A stretch of 31,219 nt of DNA, taken from positions 1-31,219 of the IMG/VR virus record IMGVR_UViG_3300046009_013073. The stretch is one strand, 5' to 3'. Position 1 is the first letter of the stretch, and the number at the start of each line of letters is the position of its first letter. The translations under genes were made by a program, and so were the position numbers. This document shows, piece after piece, positions 5,833 to 12,351 of this stretch. Origin of the DNA: a virus. The notes under the pieces were generated by a model that did not search any database, was not told where the DNA came from, and saw only the letters and a list, made by a program, of their open reading frames with translations.

Positions 5833-6059
5833 AACAGTGGTACAGACATGGTGAACAAATGTATATCATCCACCGAAAAATAGCGATTTCATCGTTTACA
5901 AACGCAAATGGTATATTAAACATGGAAATAGTTAAAGAAGGAAGAGACTCGTTGTTTAACGTGGATCATGTGTTGAAAACAGATTCACATTTTTTATTTG
6001 TAGAAACAATTCAAGATGCTGAAATTATTGAAGAAATGGTGGAAGAAGCACATTGCTGA
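5829..6059 (+). CDS. hypothetical protein (76 aa)
   Basis: It begins MKQWYRHGEQMYIIHRKIAI and ends with an acidic helix, AEIIEEMVEEAHC. It is the last gene of the overlapping set that starts at 5008. The overlap with the previous gene is ATGA. Nothing in the sequence indicates a function. Confidence 0.6.
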   Translation: MKQWYRHGEQMYIIHRKIAISSFTNANGILNMEIVKEGRDSLFNVDHVLKTDSHFLFVETIQDAEIIEEMVEEAHC

Positions 6060-6097
6060 TACTTGCCCTGAACATTTAAATGATATATTTTAAAATT

Positions 6098-6637
6098 ATG
6101 ATAGACAAAATTAAATTGTGGTGGAAATTTGAAGGTAGATATTACCATAGAGATTTCACAAACGGAATTAAAAACTTATGGAAATGGTTTCCTGTAATTT
6201 GGAGAGATAGAGATTGGGATTCAAATTTTATATATGAGATACTTATCCATAAACTAGAAAAACAAGCCACTTATATTCACAAACATGGAAACCATGTTAG
6301 TGCTGAACGTGATGCTGAAAAAATGTTTTTATGTGCTAGATTGGCTCGTATTCAACAAGAGGAATTGTATATGGATGAATATTATGACACATATGAAATG
6401 AAATGGGAATTTGTTCCAACAGATGAAACCGAAAAATGGTTTACAATGGAAACAGAAATTACCAGTGAGAATTTTATAGACTATTTTGCAAAATATCCAA
6501 GACAATATCGTTTGATCGATAAAACAGATAAGGAAAAAAATGAAATTGCAAGAGAAATAGCATACAGAAACCAAGAACGTTCTCGTAAACTGTTATTTAA
6601 AATAATGGAAGAGAATATTGAAAGATGGTGGAACTAA
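6098..6637 (+). CDS. conserved phage protein, Trp-rich helical family
   Basis: About 179 residues from the ATG at 6098. An ATG at 6080 is in frame but lies in an AT box (GATATATTTTA) that could be promoter sequence. The protein is rich in Trp, Tyr and His: WWKFEGRYYHRDF, NLWKWFPVIWRDRDWDSNF, then EILIHKLEKQATYI and YRNQERSRKLLFKIM. WFPVIWRDRDWD followed by a helical KLEKQA segment marks a family found in many large phages, with no known function. Arg and Asp pairs could form a catalytic or nucleotide site, but this is unproven. Confidence 0.75.
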   Translation: MIDKIKLWWKFEGRYYHRDFTNGIKNLWKWFPVIWRDRDWDSNFIYEILIHKLEKQATYIHKHGNHVSAERDAEKMFLCARLARIQQEELYMDEYYDTYEMKWEFVPTDETEKWFTMETEITSENFIDYFAKYPRQYRLIDKTDKEKNEIAREIAYRNQERSRKLLFKIMEENIERWWN

Positions 6638-6664
6638 AATACAAATTAACCCAAATATAAAACA

Positions 6665-6922
6665 ATGATATCACCACAATCAATTAGAAAAGGAATTACC
6701 ATTAAATTTGATGGAATTATAGTAGACAAACAAACTGTCCTTAAAGCAAGTGAAGAATGGAAAGAAAGTCACGAGACATTATTTAAAAAACTACTTAAAC
6801 AAGGTGGTTCATTTAAAATAAATGGAGTAGTAGTTGAAGTTAGACCAGAAGAAAAAACATTCAACTCAAAAGGTGAAACAGACGGAGGTGCTCCAAAAGT
6901 AGATCCATTAGCTAGATTTTAG
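6665..6922 (+). CDS. hypothetical protein (85 aa)
   Basis: It starts MISPQSIRKGITIKFDGIIV with a beta-rich N-terminal half and a second short beta hairpin (GGSFKINGVVVEVRP). The last 25 residues, ending DPLARF, look disordered. It sits 27 nt after the Trp-rich gene and 15 nt before the lipoprotein gene in one transcription unit. No family recognised. Confidence 0.6.
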   Translation: MISPQSIRKGITIKFDGIIVDKQTVLKASEEWKESHETLFKKLLKQGGSFKINGVVVEVRPEEKTFNSKGETDGGAPKVDPLARF

Positions 6923-6937
6923 AATAAAATTTAAAAT

Positions 6938-7228
6938 ATGAAAATAAATTGGAAACAAATTATTTATATCCTAACAGGAATAACTTTAGGTTATTCTTTA
7001 TTTGGATGTAAATCATCAAAGAATGGATGTGATGCTTATTCATTACAATGGGCTCAAGAAGTTGATTCACTTATAGTTTATAAAGATGATGAAATTTTTC
7101 TTCCTAAAATACAAGCAAATAATGCTAAACAAATGCATTTTAACAATATGGAAAAAGGAATATATGTTGTCAATCTTTTAAAAAACGGAGAAGTCATTGA
7201 AACTAAAAAACTAACCATTAACAAATAA
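6938..7228 (+). CDS. putative lipoprotein
   Basis: The N-terminus MKINWKQIIYILTGITLGYS is a signal peptide with a positive n-region, a hydrophobic core and a lipobox-like LFGC, with cysteine at residue 24. The mature 73 residues are soluble and include a VVNLLKNGEVIETKKL strand pair resembling a small beta-sandwich edge. It is probably anchored in the host envelope. In phages such proteins can act in superinfection exclusion, but there is no direct evidence here. Confidence 0.7.
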   Translation: MKINWKQIIYILTGITLGYSLFGCKSSKNGCDAYSLQWAQEVDSLIVYKDDEIFLPKIQANNAKQMHFNNMEKGIYVVNLLKNGEVIETKKLTINK

Positions 7229-7232
7229 CTTC

Positions 7233-7844
7233 ATGAAAAACCTCAGATATTTAAAAACATATTTTTCCCCATTCAAACCACTTACACCAAGGTTTTATAT
7301 TGGAAAAACAGCTATTGGTACACCATATTTCTACCCACGTAAATGGGTTAAAGCAACTCCGGCATTAGCCCACGAAGATGCATTACGCCAGATAAAACGT
7401 GTAGAAGATTTTAATGAACGCAATGTAAAATATGGATCACCCCAAACAGTACCCGATTATGACACTGCATATGCTCGCGCAATGAGATATACCTATCCAA
7501 AAAACAAACGTATTGGTATTGACTTTGTAGAATTGGGATGGAAAACAAAATGGACAGATAAAGATATTCGCTTTGAATGGGCTCCAATTTGGTCATTTGT
7601 GTTTTTTGGATATCAAATAGCAATTACATGGAATGCACCTGAACAAGATCATTATTGGGAGTCATGGATATACTATGAATATCACACTGACAAAACAAAA
7701 TCAAAAGCAGAGCGTATTGAGCAATGTAAAACAGAATTTCCAAACACTTGGACTAGACATGGAAAAGATGGAATTCCTGTTGAAATCAATTACTACGATT
7801 TAATTTTAAGAAAAAAATATTTAACAGAGGAAGAGGGAGCGTAA
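7233..7844 (+). CDS. conserved phage protein with LGWKTKW motif
   Basis: The 203-residue protein contains FYIGKTAIGTPYFYPRKWVK, IDFVELGWKTKWTDKDIRFEW, PIWSFVFFGYQIAITW and ESWIYYEYHTDK. These blocks mark a family I know from many large phages, still of unknown function. The conserved W/Y/F and charged residues suggest a folded enzyme or nucleic-acid-binding domain. The stop codon lies in the loop of a terminator hairpin whose U tract leads straight into the next promoter. Confidence 0.8.
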   Translation: MKNLRYLKTYFSPFKPLTPRFYIGKTAIGTPYFYPRKWVKATPALAHEDALRQIKRVEDFNERNVKYGSPQTVPDYDTAYARAMRYTYPKNKRIGIDFVELGWKTKWTDKDIRFEWAPIWSFVFFGYQIAITWNAPEQDHYWESWIYYEYHTDKTKSKAERIEQCKTEFPNTWTRHGKDGIPVEINYYDLILRKKYLTEEEGA

Positions 7845-7861
7845 GCTCCCTTTTGTATATT
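7828..7861 (+). promoter_or_regulatory. ECF-type phage promoter enclosing a terminator
   Basis: AGGAAGAGG at 7828 and TTTGTATATT ending at 7861. The spacer is the terminator hairpin. It drives the gene at 7879. Confidence 0.7.
7835..7854 (+). terminator. terminator with the stop codon in its loop
   Basis: GGGAGC (7835-7840), loop GTAA, GCTCCC (7845-7850), TTTT. The TAA stop (7842-7844) of the preceding gene is in the GNRA-type loop. Confidence 0.85.
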
Positions 7862-7878
7862 TCATTCAAAATTAAGAA

Positions 7879-8088
7879 ATGAAAATTATATTAGATAAAA
7901 AACGATGTGAACCTAAACCAAAACAATTTATAGTGTTAAACGAATACTGTCAGGTGTTTTGTGGTTTACAGGGCGGTTATCCTGCTTTCAGTGATAATTT
8001 AGATGAAGCCAAACCACTTGAAAGAGATTCTCAAATTAGATTGATTCAACAAGGAACTTCATTTAGATTAGAAAAGGAATATTTATAA
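7879..8088 (+). CDS. hypothetical protein (69 aa)
   Basis: MKIILDKKRCEPKPKQFIVL begins a short beta-rich protein (QVFCGLQGGYPAFSDNLDEAK) resembling small phage proteins of an uncharacterised type. It has its own promoter at 7828. Its stop codon overlaps an ATATTTATA box just upstream of the next ATG at 8091. Function unknown. Confidence 0.65.
   Translation: MKIILDKKRCEPKPKQFIVLNEYCQVFCGLQGGYPAFSDNLDEAKPLERDSQIRLIQQGTSFRLEKEYL
8079..8087 (+). promoter_or_regulatory. ATATTTATA box before the gene at 8091
   Basis: The 9-mer overlaps the stop codon of the upstream gene and lies 3 nt before the ATG, the same layout as at 3507. Confidence 0.25.
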
Positions 8089-8090
8089 CC

Positions 8091-8264
8091 ATGGAAGAGA
8101 GAATTTTAGAGGAACTTAAAGCAGCACACTATGCTTTAGTTAACGCAAAAGAATATGACCTTGAAGCTGAAGTGTTTGTTTGGTCTTTGATTTATTTAAA
8201 AGAAAATCCAGATTTAACCATTGAGGAAGCTATTGAAAAGGGACATAGCGAATGGATTAAATAG
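8091..8264 (+). CDS. small acidic helical protein (57 aa)
   Basis: MEERILEELKAAHYALVNAK starts a 57-residue protein composed of two or three amphipathic helices and ending GHSEWIK. It is too short for family assignment. It follows the previous stop by 2 nt, and its TAG stop is next to the minus-35-like box of the next promoter, so it is well bounded on both sides. Confidence 0.6.
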   Translation: MEERILEELKAAHYALVNAKEYDLEAEVFVWSLIYLKENPDLTIEEAIEKGHSEWIK

Positions 8265-8298
8265 AGGAATAGGTTTTGAAAAAGAAATTTCGTATATT
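8265..8298 (+). promoter_or_regulatory. ECF-type phage promoter
   Basis: AGGAATAGG at 8265 and TTCGTATATT ending at 8298. It drives the membrane protein at 8320. Confidence 0.8.
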
Positions 8299-8319
8299 AA
8301 AGTATAAAAGAAAAAAGTT

Positions 8320-8547
8320 ATGAAAATAAATTTTACATCATTGTTAGTTAAAGTAGGTTTAGCTTACGGTTTAGTAGTGTTTTTGAGTAATCCAAAAAAC
8401 ATTAAACGTTTAAAGTATTTTGTTATATTTTCGTTTGCTATTTTTATAGTAATTAGTATTATTTTACTTATAGCTAATTTTGATTATGACTTGTATAAAA
8501 AAGAAATGAAGGAAATTCAAAGAAGTAATCAAACTTTAAGTTACTAG
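8320..8547 (+). CDS. small membrane protein, two TM segments
   Basis: A 75-residue protein with hydrophobic stretches at about residues 7-23 and 32-53, and a basic loop (NPKNIKRLKY) between them. A charged tail (DLYKKEMKEIQRSNQ) follows. The layout suggests both ends on one side of the inner membrane. It is a single-gene unit with its own ECF-type promoter. Function unknown. Confidence 0.65.
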   Translation: MKINFTSLLVKVGLAYGLVVFLSNPKNIKRLKYFVIFSFAIFIVISIILLIANFDYDLYKKEMKEIQRSNQTLSY

Positions 8548-8581
8548 AGGAATAGAAGATTTAAAAGTAAATTCGTATATT
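8548..8581 (+). promoter_or_regulatory. ECF-type phage promoter
   Basis: AGGAATAGA at 8548 and TTCGTATATT ending at 8581. It drives the gene at 8606. Confidence 0.8.
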
Positions 8582-8605
8582 TAAAGTAAGAAAAAAATAA
8601 AGGTT

Positions 8606-8833
8606 ATGTATAGAAGAAATTTCTTAACAGTGAAAAATAACAATGGTTTTCATCCAATAATTGCAGAAAGTAAATTATGTATAGGAGATAAATTAGTATT
8701 GCAACATTTACTTGAAAACGAATTCAATTACGATATTTTACTATTGTTAAAAGATATGATGAAACATGCTATTGAAATGGAAGAATATGAAGTGGCAGCA
8801 ATTTTAAGAGATGAATTAAATAAAGGAATATAA
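8606..8833 (+). CDS. small UVR-motif protein
   Basis: A 75-residue protein whose C-terminus, HAIEMEEYEVAAILRDELN, is a clear UVR motif (A-x2-x-E-x-YE-x-AA-x-LRD-x-L), as in the UvrB/UvrC interaction helices and in McsA and ClpC-type proteins. The N-terminal 45 residues are unassigned. A stand-alone UVR motif could bind a host protein with a matching motif, for instance a repair nuclease or Clp adaptor; this is inference. Confidence 0.75.
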   Translation: MYRRNFLTVKNNNGFHPIIAESKLCIGDKLVLQHLLENEFNYDILLLLKDMMKHAIEMEEYEVAAILRDELNKGI

Positions 8834-8857
8834 AATCTAAAATAATTTTCGTATATT
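8824..8857 (+). promoter_or_regulatory. ECF-type phage promoter
   Basis: AGGAATATA at 8824, inside the last codons of the UVR gene, and TTCGTATATT ending at 8857. It drives the gene at 8886. Confidence 0.8.
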
Positions 8858-8885
8858 AAATTAAATAAAAGAAATAAAGGTTATT

Positions 8886-9230
8886 ATGGCAAAAAAAGAA
8901 AAACACATTATCGAGACAAAATTTGAAACGTTAAAAAGCAAATTCAAAGCAGGTGAATTAACAACCGACGAAATCGACAATTTAACATGCAAGTTAATTA
9001 TGGAATTAGCATTACTCACTGAACGAGGAATTACAGAAATAAATGGCACTTCAATTGATTTGTACAAAGATAGAGTTTGGTGGATGGTAGAGAAAGCTGG
9101 ATTATTACCTGAATATAGGGATCCTGGAGAGGACTTGTTTGATTTAATAGATGATGAAGAAGATGACTATTACAAAATGGGAGACGATGATTTTGATTTT
9201 GAAATAGATGATAGTAAATTTTATAAATAA
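8886..9230 (+). CDS. hypothetical protein with acidic tail (114 aa)
   Basis: The N-terminal 75 residues are helical (FETLKSKFKAGELTTDEIDN, then KLIMELALLTERG). The C-terminal 35 are extremely acidic (EEDDYYKMGDDDFDFEIDD). Such Asp/Glu tails are common in DNA-mimic or histone-like-binding phage proteins, but also in many unrelated proteins. It is a single-gene unit with its own promoter and RBS-like AAAGGTT. Confidence 0.65.
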   Translation: MAKKEKHIIETKFETLKSKFKAGELTTDEIDNLTCKLIMELALLTERGITEINGTSIDLYKDRVWWMVEKAGLLPEYRDPGEDLFDLIDDEEDDYYKMGDDDFDFEIDDSKFYK

Positions 9231-9252
9231 AGTTTGGAAACCCAAAAAAGTT

Positions 9253-9265
9253 TTCGTATATTTAA
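9253..9265 (+). promoter_or_regulatory. phage promoter minus-10 box
   Basis: TTCGTATATTTAA before the DUF932 gene. No RGGA box at the usual distance; GGAAA occurs only 20 nt upstream of GTATATT. Confidence 0.5.
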
Positions 9266-9287
9266 ATAAATTAAAAAAGAAAAAGTT

Positions 9288-10091
9288 ATGTTAAATTTAA
9301 AAAATGATGGCTTTTTAAGCACAAGCCAAATCAAAGAAAAAGCAAAATCAGTATTCACTGAAACTGCTGCACCAACTGTTTCAGACAAATTTACACATAT
9401 CCCGACTCATAAGGTGATTGAGGATATGGAACAATTAGGATGGGGTGTAGTTGATGTTAAAGAAGTGAAAGCAAGAAAGGGTGTTGGCTTCCAAAAACAT
9501 TTAGTTGTATTCCGTAACCCAGACATTGTAATCAATGGAGCAGATGGTGATACAGTTTTTCCTCAACTTTTACTAACCAATAGTAATGATGGAAAAAACG
9601 CATTCACATTCATAGCAGGAATTTTCAGAATGATATGTGAAAACGGTTTGGTTGTTTCCACTCAAGAATTTGAAAATGTAAGAATCCGTCATATGGGATA
9701 TACGTTTGAGGAACTACAGAAACAAGTTCGTACCATGGTTGAACATTTACCGTTAACAGTTGAATCAATGAACAAAATGAAAGCTATCCAATTGAGTGAG
9801 GAACAAGCAAAAGAATTAGCTACAAAAGCATTGACAACACGTTTCACAGAAGAACAAGTTGAAGGTTTGAACATTGATTTAGATTTGTTACTTGAACCAA
9901 CACGCCCTGAAGATAAAGGTAGTGATTTATGGTCAGTGTTTAACGTGATTCAAGAAAAGATATTAGATGGAAGTTTCACATATATGTCAGGGGCTAAAGT
10001 AAGAAAAGCTCGTAAAGTAAAGAATTTCAAACAAGACATAGAAATCAACCAAAAATTATTTGCAATGGCAGCTGAATTTATAGCTGCCTAA
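9288..10091 (+). CDS. DUF932-type phage/plasmid-like protein
   Basis: The 267-residue protein shows the DUF932 (phage/plasmid-like, YfjQ/YafZ-related) pattern: HKVIEDMEQLGWGVVDV near the start, a central LLLTNSNDGKNAFTFIAGIFRMICENGLVV, and GSDLWSVFNVIQEKILDG near the end. Members are common on plasmids and phages, often next to defence or anti-defence genes, but their biochemical role is not settled. The length is in the usual range and there is no visible truncation. A tRNA-like gene and a strong terminator follow. Confidence 0.85.
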   Translation: MLNLKNDGFLSTSQIKEKAKSVFTETAAPTVSDKFTHIPTHKVIEDMEQLGWGVVDVKEVKARKGVGFQKHLVVFRNPDIVINGADGDTVFPQLLLTNSNDGKNAFTFIAGIFRMICENGLVVSTQEFENVRIRHMGYTFEELQKQVRTMVEHLPLTVESMNKMKAIQLSEEQAKELATKALTTRFTEEQVEGLNIDLDLLLEPTRPEDKGSDLWSVFNVIQEKILDGSFTYMSGAKVRKARKVKNFKQDIEINQKLFAMAAEFIAA

Positions 10092-10101
10092 GACAAAGGT
10101 A

Positions 10102-10174
10102 AGTCAGGTGTACTTAAATGGTAAATTACCTAACGTTTAATTAGGAAATGCAGGTTCGAATCCTGTCCTGACAA
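10102..10174 (+). tRNA. tRNA-like gene, possible tRNA-Lys (UUU), U33 replaced
   Basis: A 73-nt cloverleaf. AGTCAGG pairs with CCTGACA except for A-A at the end, the anticodon stem CCTAA/TTAGG is perfect, and the T arm is GCAGG-TTCGAAT-CCTGT. The loop CGTTTAA gives anticodon TTT, but position 33, almost always U, is G. The D stem is weak (ACTT/AATT with one mismatch). Its 3' half and the flank after it are nearly identical to those of the gene at 12139, indicating duplication. Confidence 0.6.
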
Positions 10175-10200
10175 CAAAACGCTTCATAACCGTTTCTTTT

Positions 10201-10237
10201 CCTGCCGTGTGGATACGAACGCACGGCAGGTTTTTTT
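10201..10237 (+). terminator. strong intrinsic terminator
   Basis: CCTGCCGTG pairs with CACGGCAGG, followed by seven T. It ends the DUF932 and tRNA-like transcription unit. Confidence 0.93.
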
Positions 10238-10241
10238 AAAA

Positions 10242-10275
10242 AGGACGTGTATGAGCAAAAGAAAAATTGTATATT
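10242..10275 (+). promoter_or_regulatory. ECF-type phage promoter
   Basis: AGGACGTGT at 10242 and ATTGTATATT ending at 10275. It drives the four-gene set from 10290. Confidence 0.7.
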
Positions 10276-10289
10276 TAAAATAAAAAAAT

Positions 10290-10490
10290 ATGAACACACA
10301 TTTAAAAACAACATTAACACTTTTATCCATTGTTGCTATTGCAACAGGAGTTTATTTTGACCCAATTACCACATTAGTGGTAGTTGTATTGTTATTTTCA
10401 TACATAGCAATTTACATTGACATTAAAGAAACAGAAAATGAAAAAAAGAAAAATGGAGAAGATACTAGAACAACTGAAGGAGACATTTGA
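10290..10490 (+). CDS. small membrane protein, two TM segments
   Basis: 66 residues with hydrophobic helices at about residues 8-22 and 26-44, then a hydrophilic tail ending TTEGDI. It is the first gene after the promoter at 10242. The following coding frame overlaps its 3' end. It is likely an inner-membrane protein; function unknown. Confidence 0.65.
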   Translation: MNTHLKTTLTLLSIVAIATGVYFDPITTLVVVVLLFSYIAIYIDIKETENEKKKNGEDTRTTEGDI

Positions 10491-10617
10491 TCTTCAAAAT
10501 GAAATGATTGAGATACTAAAAGAAAATTTAGAATCTCGAGATAAATTCATAAACATATTAGAACGTCAATTAAAAATAGCAGAAAACCACATAAAAACAT
10601 TACATGGACAAAAATAA
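10438..10617 (+). CDS. small coiled-coil protein
   Basis: From the ATG at 10438 (an earlier ATG at 10417 increases overlap) it is 59 residues: MKKRKMEKILEQLKETFDLQ followed by heptad-like ILKENLESRDKFINILERQL, a single long coiled coil. It overlaps the gene before by about 50 nt and the gene after by 14 nt. With flanking small membrane proteins, the arrangement recalls phage spanin/holin-type clusters, but no such motif is seen. Confidence 0.55.
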   Translation: MKKRKMEKILEQLKETFDLQNEMIEILKENLESRDKFINILERQLKIAENHIKTLHGQK

Positions 10618-10804
10618 ATCAACATCAAGCGGATTAGGGATTGGAATGATACTTTTCCTTATATTTTTAACTTTAAAACTAGCCGAAATCGGACCAGTAC
10701 AGTATTGGTCGTGGTGGTGGGTATTTGCTCCGCTTTGGATACCACTTGCTGTAGTTGTGTTAATTATCGGAATGGTAGGAATCTTTTATTTAATGAAACG
10801 ATGA
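10604..10804 (+). CDS. small membrane protein with WSWWWVFAPLWIP motif
   Basis: 66 residues with two hydrophobic segments (about 12-28 and 38-62) and the motif WSWWWVFAPLWIPL between them, a signature I know from a widespread family of small phage and bacterial membrane proteins of unknown function. The ATG overlaps the previous gene by 14 nt and its stop overlaps the next start in ATGA. Confidence 0.75.
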   Translation: MDKNKSTSSGLGIGMILFLIFLTLKLAEIGPVQYWSWWWVFAPLWIPLAVVVLIIGMVGIFYLMKR

Positions 10805-11037
10805 GAAAAGTAACACCCGATAATAAAACATTCAAACATATTAAGGGAATGATTGGTAAAATAACATACACTAATTTATCTCCAACTATGAAAGCAGAAT
10901 TAACCGGATGTGATAAAGAAAAATCATGGTTTGTAGTGTTACCTCACCAAGAACATATAAAATACAATGCGTGCGCTGGGCAAACATTTTATGTTCCAAC
11001 ATATATGGCTGTTAACTTTGATTATAAAGAGGATTAG
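10801..11037 (+). CDS. hypothetical protein (78 aa)
   Basis: I use the ATG at 10801, which overlaps the previous stop in ATGA, over an upstream ATG at 10705 that would lie deep in the previous gene. The protein MRKVTPDNKTFKHIKGMIGK onward looks like a small beta-barrel (GMIGKITYTNLSPTM, SWFVVLPHQEHIKY). It is the last gene before the sigma factor; its 3' end carries that gene's minus-35-like box. Confidence 0.6.
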   Translation: MRKVTPDNKTFKHIKGMIGKITYTNLSPTMKAELTGCDKEKSWFVVLPHQEHIKYNACAGQTFYVPTYMAVNFDYKED

Positions 11038-11063
11038 ATTTTAAAATAAAGGTTTCGTATATT
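11030..11063 (+). promoter_or_regulatory. ECF-type promoter of the sigma factor gene
   Basis: AGGATTAGA at 11030 and TTCGTATATT ending at 11063, only 9 nt before the sigma ATG. This implies autoregulation and a near-leaderless mRNA. Confidence 0.78.
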
Positions 11064-11072
11064 AAAAGAGTT

Positions 11073-11672
11073 ATGAAAGAAGAAAAATTAAAAGAAATAA
11101 TAAAAGGTTGTATTGAACAAGACTCTAACTCTCAAAAAGAATTATATAATCTTTTTTATAACAAGATGTTAGCAGTTTGTTACAAACATACCTCAGACCC
11201 GGAAGTAGCTAAAGACACAGTTCAAGATGGATTTATTAAAGTTTTTCAATCCATACATACATTTAAAAGTGATCATATCAATTATAAAGTAGAGGCTATT
11301 TTATACTCGTGGATGAGACGAATCATGTATAATACTTCATTTGACAGATTAAGAAGAGAAAAAATTAGACCTACTAATGTACAAACTGATTATAAGTTTA
11401 TTAACTTAATATCTAGTAATGATTTTGAGGAAAATGAAGATAACATATTAAGGGAAAAAATAATAGAATCTGCATTAGAGGCAATAGAAGGGTTAGCTCC
11501 TATGCTTAAATTAGTTGTTAACAAATTTATTTTTGATGGATACTCACATCAACAAATAGCTAATGAACTTGGGATTAGTGAAGGAACATCTAAATCATAT
11601 TTTTTTAGAGCTAAAGAAAGATTAAGAAAAATCATGGAAAAAAAGTTAAAAGGAGTAGAATTAATAAGATAA
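11073..11672 (+). CDS. phage-encoded ECF-type RNA polymerase sigma factor
   Basis: The 199-residue protein has both domains of ECF sigma factors. Region 2 (about residues 20-95) has ELYNLFYNKMLAVCYKHTSD, VAKDTVQDGFIKVFQSI and SWMRRIMYNTSFDRLR. Region 4 (about 135-188) has the helix-turn-helix YSHQQIANELGISEGTSKS followed by RAKERLRKIM. The wording of both motifs is that of Bacteroidota ECF factors. There is no obvious anti-sigma gene next to it. It carries the same bipartite promoter that precedes some 30 genes here, so it most likely directs host RNA polymerase to those promoters. It lies in the small-gene region and the gp55-like sigma in the late region, suggesting it acts earlier. Confidence 0.93.
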   Translation: MKEEKLKEIIKGCIEQDSNSQKELYNLFYNKMLAVCYKHTSDPEVAKDTVQDGFIKVFQSIHTFKSDHINYKVEAILYSWMRRIMYNTSFDRLRREKIRPTNVQTDYKFINLISSNDFEENEDNILREKIIESALEAIEGLAPMLKLVVNKFIFDGYSHQQIANELGISEGTSKSYFFRAKERLRKIMEKKLKGVELIR

Positions 11673-11684
11673 ATTTCGTATATT
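11651..11684 (+). promoter_or_regulatory. ECF-type phage promoter
   Basis: AGGAGTAGA at 11651, within the sigma gene's last codons, and TTCGTATATT ending at 11684. It drives the gene at 11702. Confidence 0.8.
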
Positions 11685-11701
11685 TAATAAAAATAAAAGT
11701 T

Positions 11702-11965
11702 ATGACAGTAAGAGAATTTAGAACAACAGTAGGAGAAACAAAGATATTCTCAGTTGATTTCATTAAAAAAGATGGTTCATTGAGAACAATGATTGCCCGT
11801 TTAGGTGTAAAAAAACATTTACAAGGAGGAACATTAAAATACAATGCTGAAGAAAAATCATTATTGCCTGTATTTGACATGGAGAAACAAGCATACAGAA
11901 TGGTAAATGTAAGTACTATTCAAGAGATTAGATATGATGGGGAAACAATCAAATTAGAAGATTAA
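11702..11965 (+). CDS. SH3-like beta-barrel (DUF2693-like) protein
   Basis: The 87-residue protein reads MTVREFRTTVGETKIFSVDF, then DGSLRTMIARLGVKKHLQGG, LLPVFDMEKQAYRMVNVSTI and EIRYDGETIKLED. The repeated beta strands and the pattern DGSLRTM...VFD...YR-x-N-x2-TI match small SH3-fold proteins annotated in Bacteroides phages and mobile elements (DUF2693-like). The role is unknown, possibly RNA or protein binding. A small membrane gene follows 4 nt later. Confidence 0.65.
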   Translation: MTVREFRTTVGETKIFSVDFIKKDGSLRTMIARLGVKKHLQGGTLKYNAEEKSLLPVFDMEKQAYRMVNVSTIQEIRYDGETIKLED

Positions 11966-11969
11966 ATAC

Positions 11970-12131
11970 ATGAAAAAATATCACATACCATTTGGAGGGT
12001 TGTATTTATATTTAAGAAGTTTTAAAATCTATCAATATGAAAATACCACCAAAGAAATTTTATTTGATTTTTGGATGGTTTTATACCATTCAGTTTATAT
12101 TGGTTTATCATTAGGTTTACTCCTAATTTAA
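11970..12131 (+). CDS. small hypothetical protein with C-terminal TM segment (53 aa)
   Basis: MKKYHIPFGGLYLYLRSFKI opens a 53-residue protein whose last 20 residues (WMVLYHSVYIGLSLGLLLI) are hydrophobic. It starts 4 nt after the previous gene and ends 7 nt before a tRNA-like gene, so both edges are tight. It is possibly a tail-anchored membrane peptide. No family recognised. Confidence 0.55.
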   Translation: MKKYHIPFGGLYLYLRSFKIYQYENTTKEILFDFWMVLYHSVYIGLSLGLLLI

Positions 12132-12138
12132 ATAATAT

Positions 12139-12224
12139 AGTCAGGTGGCGGAATGGTAGACGCTATACTTAAGCAGTTGAAGCTGGGTAATTCAACAATA
12201 CAGGTTCGAATCCTGTCCTGACTA
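12139..12224 (+). tRNA. type II tRNA-like gene with abnormal anticodon arm
   Basis: 86 nt. AGTCAGG pairs perfectly with CCTGACT, the D arm GCG-GAATGGTAGA-CGC is leucine-like, and the T arm is ACAGG-TTCGAAT-CCTGT. Between them the only strong helix is GTTGAA/TTCAAC. The 12 nt before it (TATACTTAAGCA) cannot make a normal anticodon stem. AAG or TAA can be read as an anticodon only with a broken stem. The ends closely match the genes at 2269 and 10102. Confidence 0.55.
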
Positions 12225-12263
12225 CAAAACGTTTCATAACCGTTTTATCTTGAATATACGATT

Positions 12264-12290
12264 AAAGCCCATCTAAAAAGGTGGGCTTTT
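12264..12290 (+). terminator. intrinsic terminator
   Basis: AAAGCCCA (12264-12271) pairs with TGGGCTTT (12282-12289), ending in a short T run. It follows the tRNA-like gene. Confidence 0.85.
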
Positions 12291-12299
12291 AATGTTAAG

Positions 12300-12333
12300 A
12301 GGAATATGAAATGAAAAATAAAGTTCGTATATT
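12300..12333 (+). promoter_or_regulatory. ECF-type phage promoter
   Basis: AGGAATATG at 12300 and TTCGTATATT ending at 12333. It drives the genes at 12352 and 12484. Confidence 0.8.
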
Positions 12334-12351
12334 TAAAGAAAAAATAAAGAT

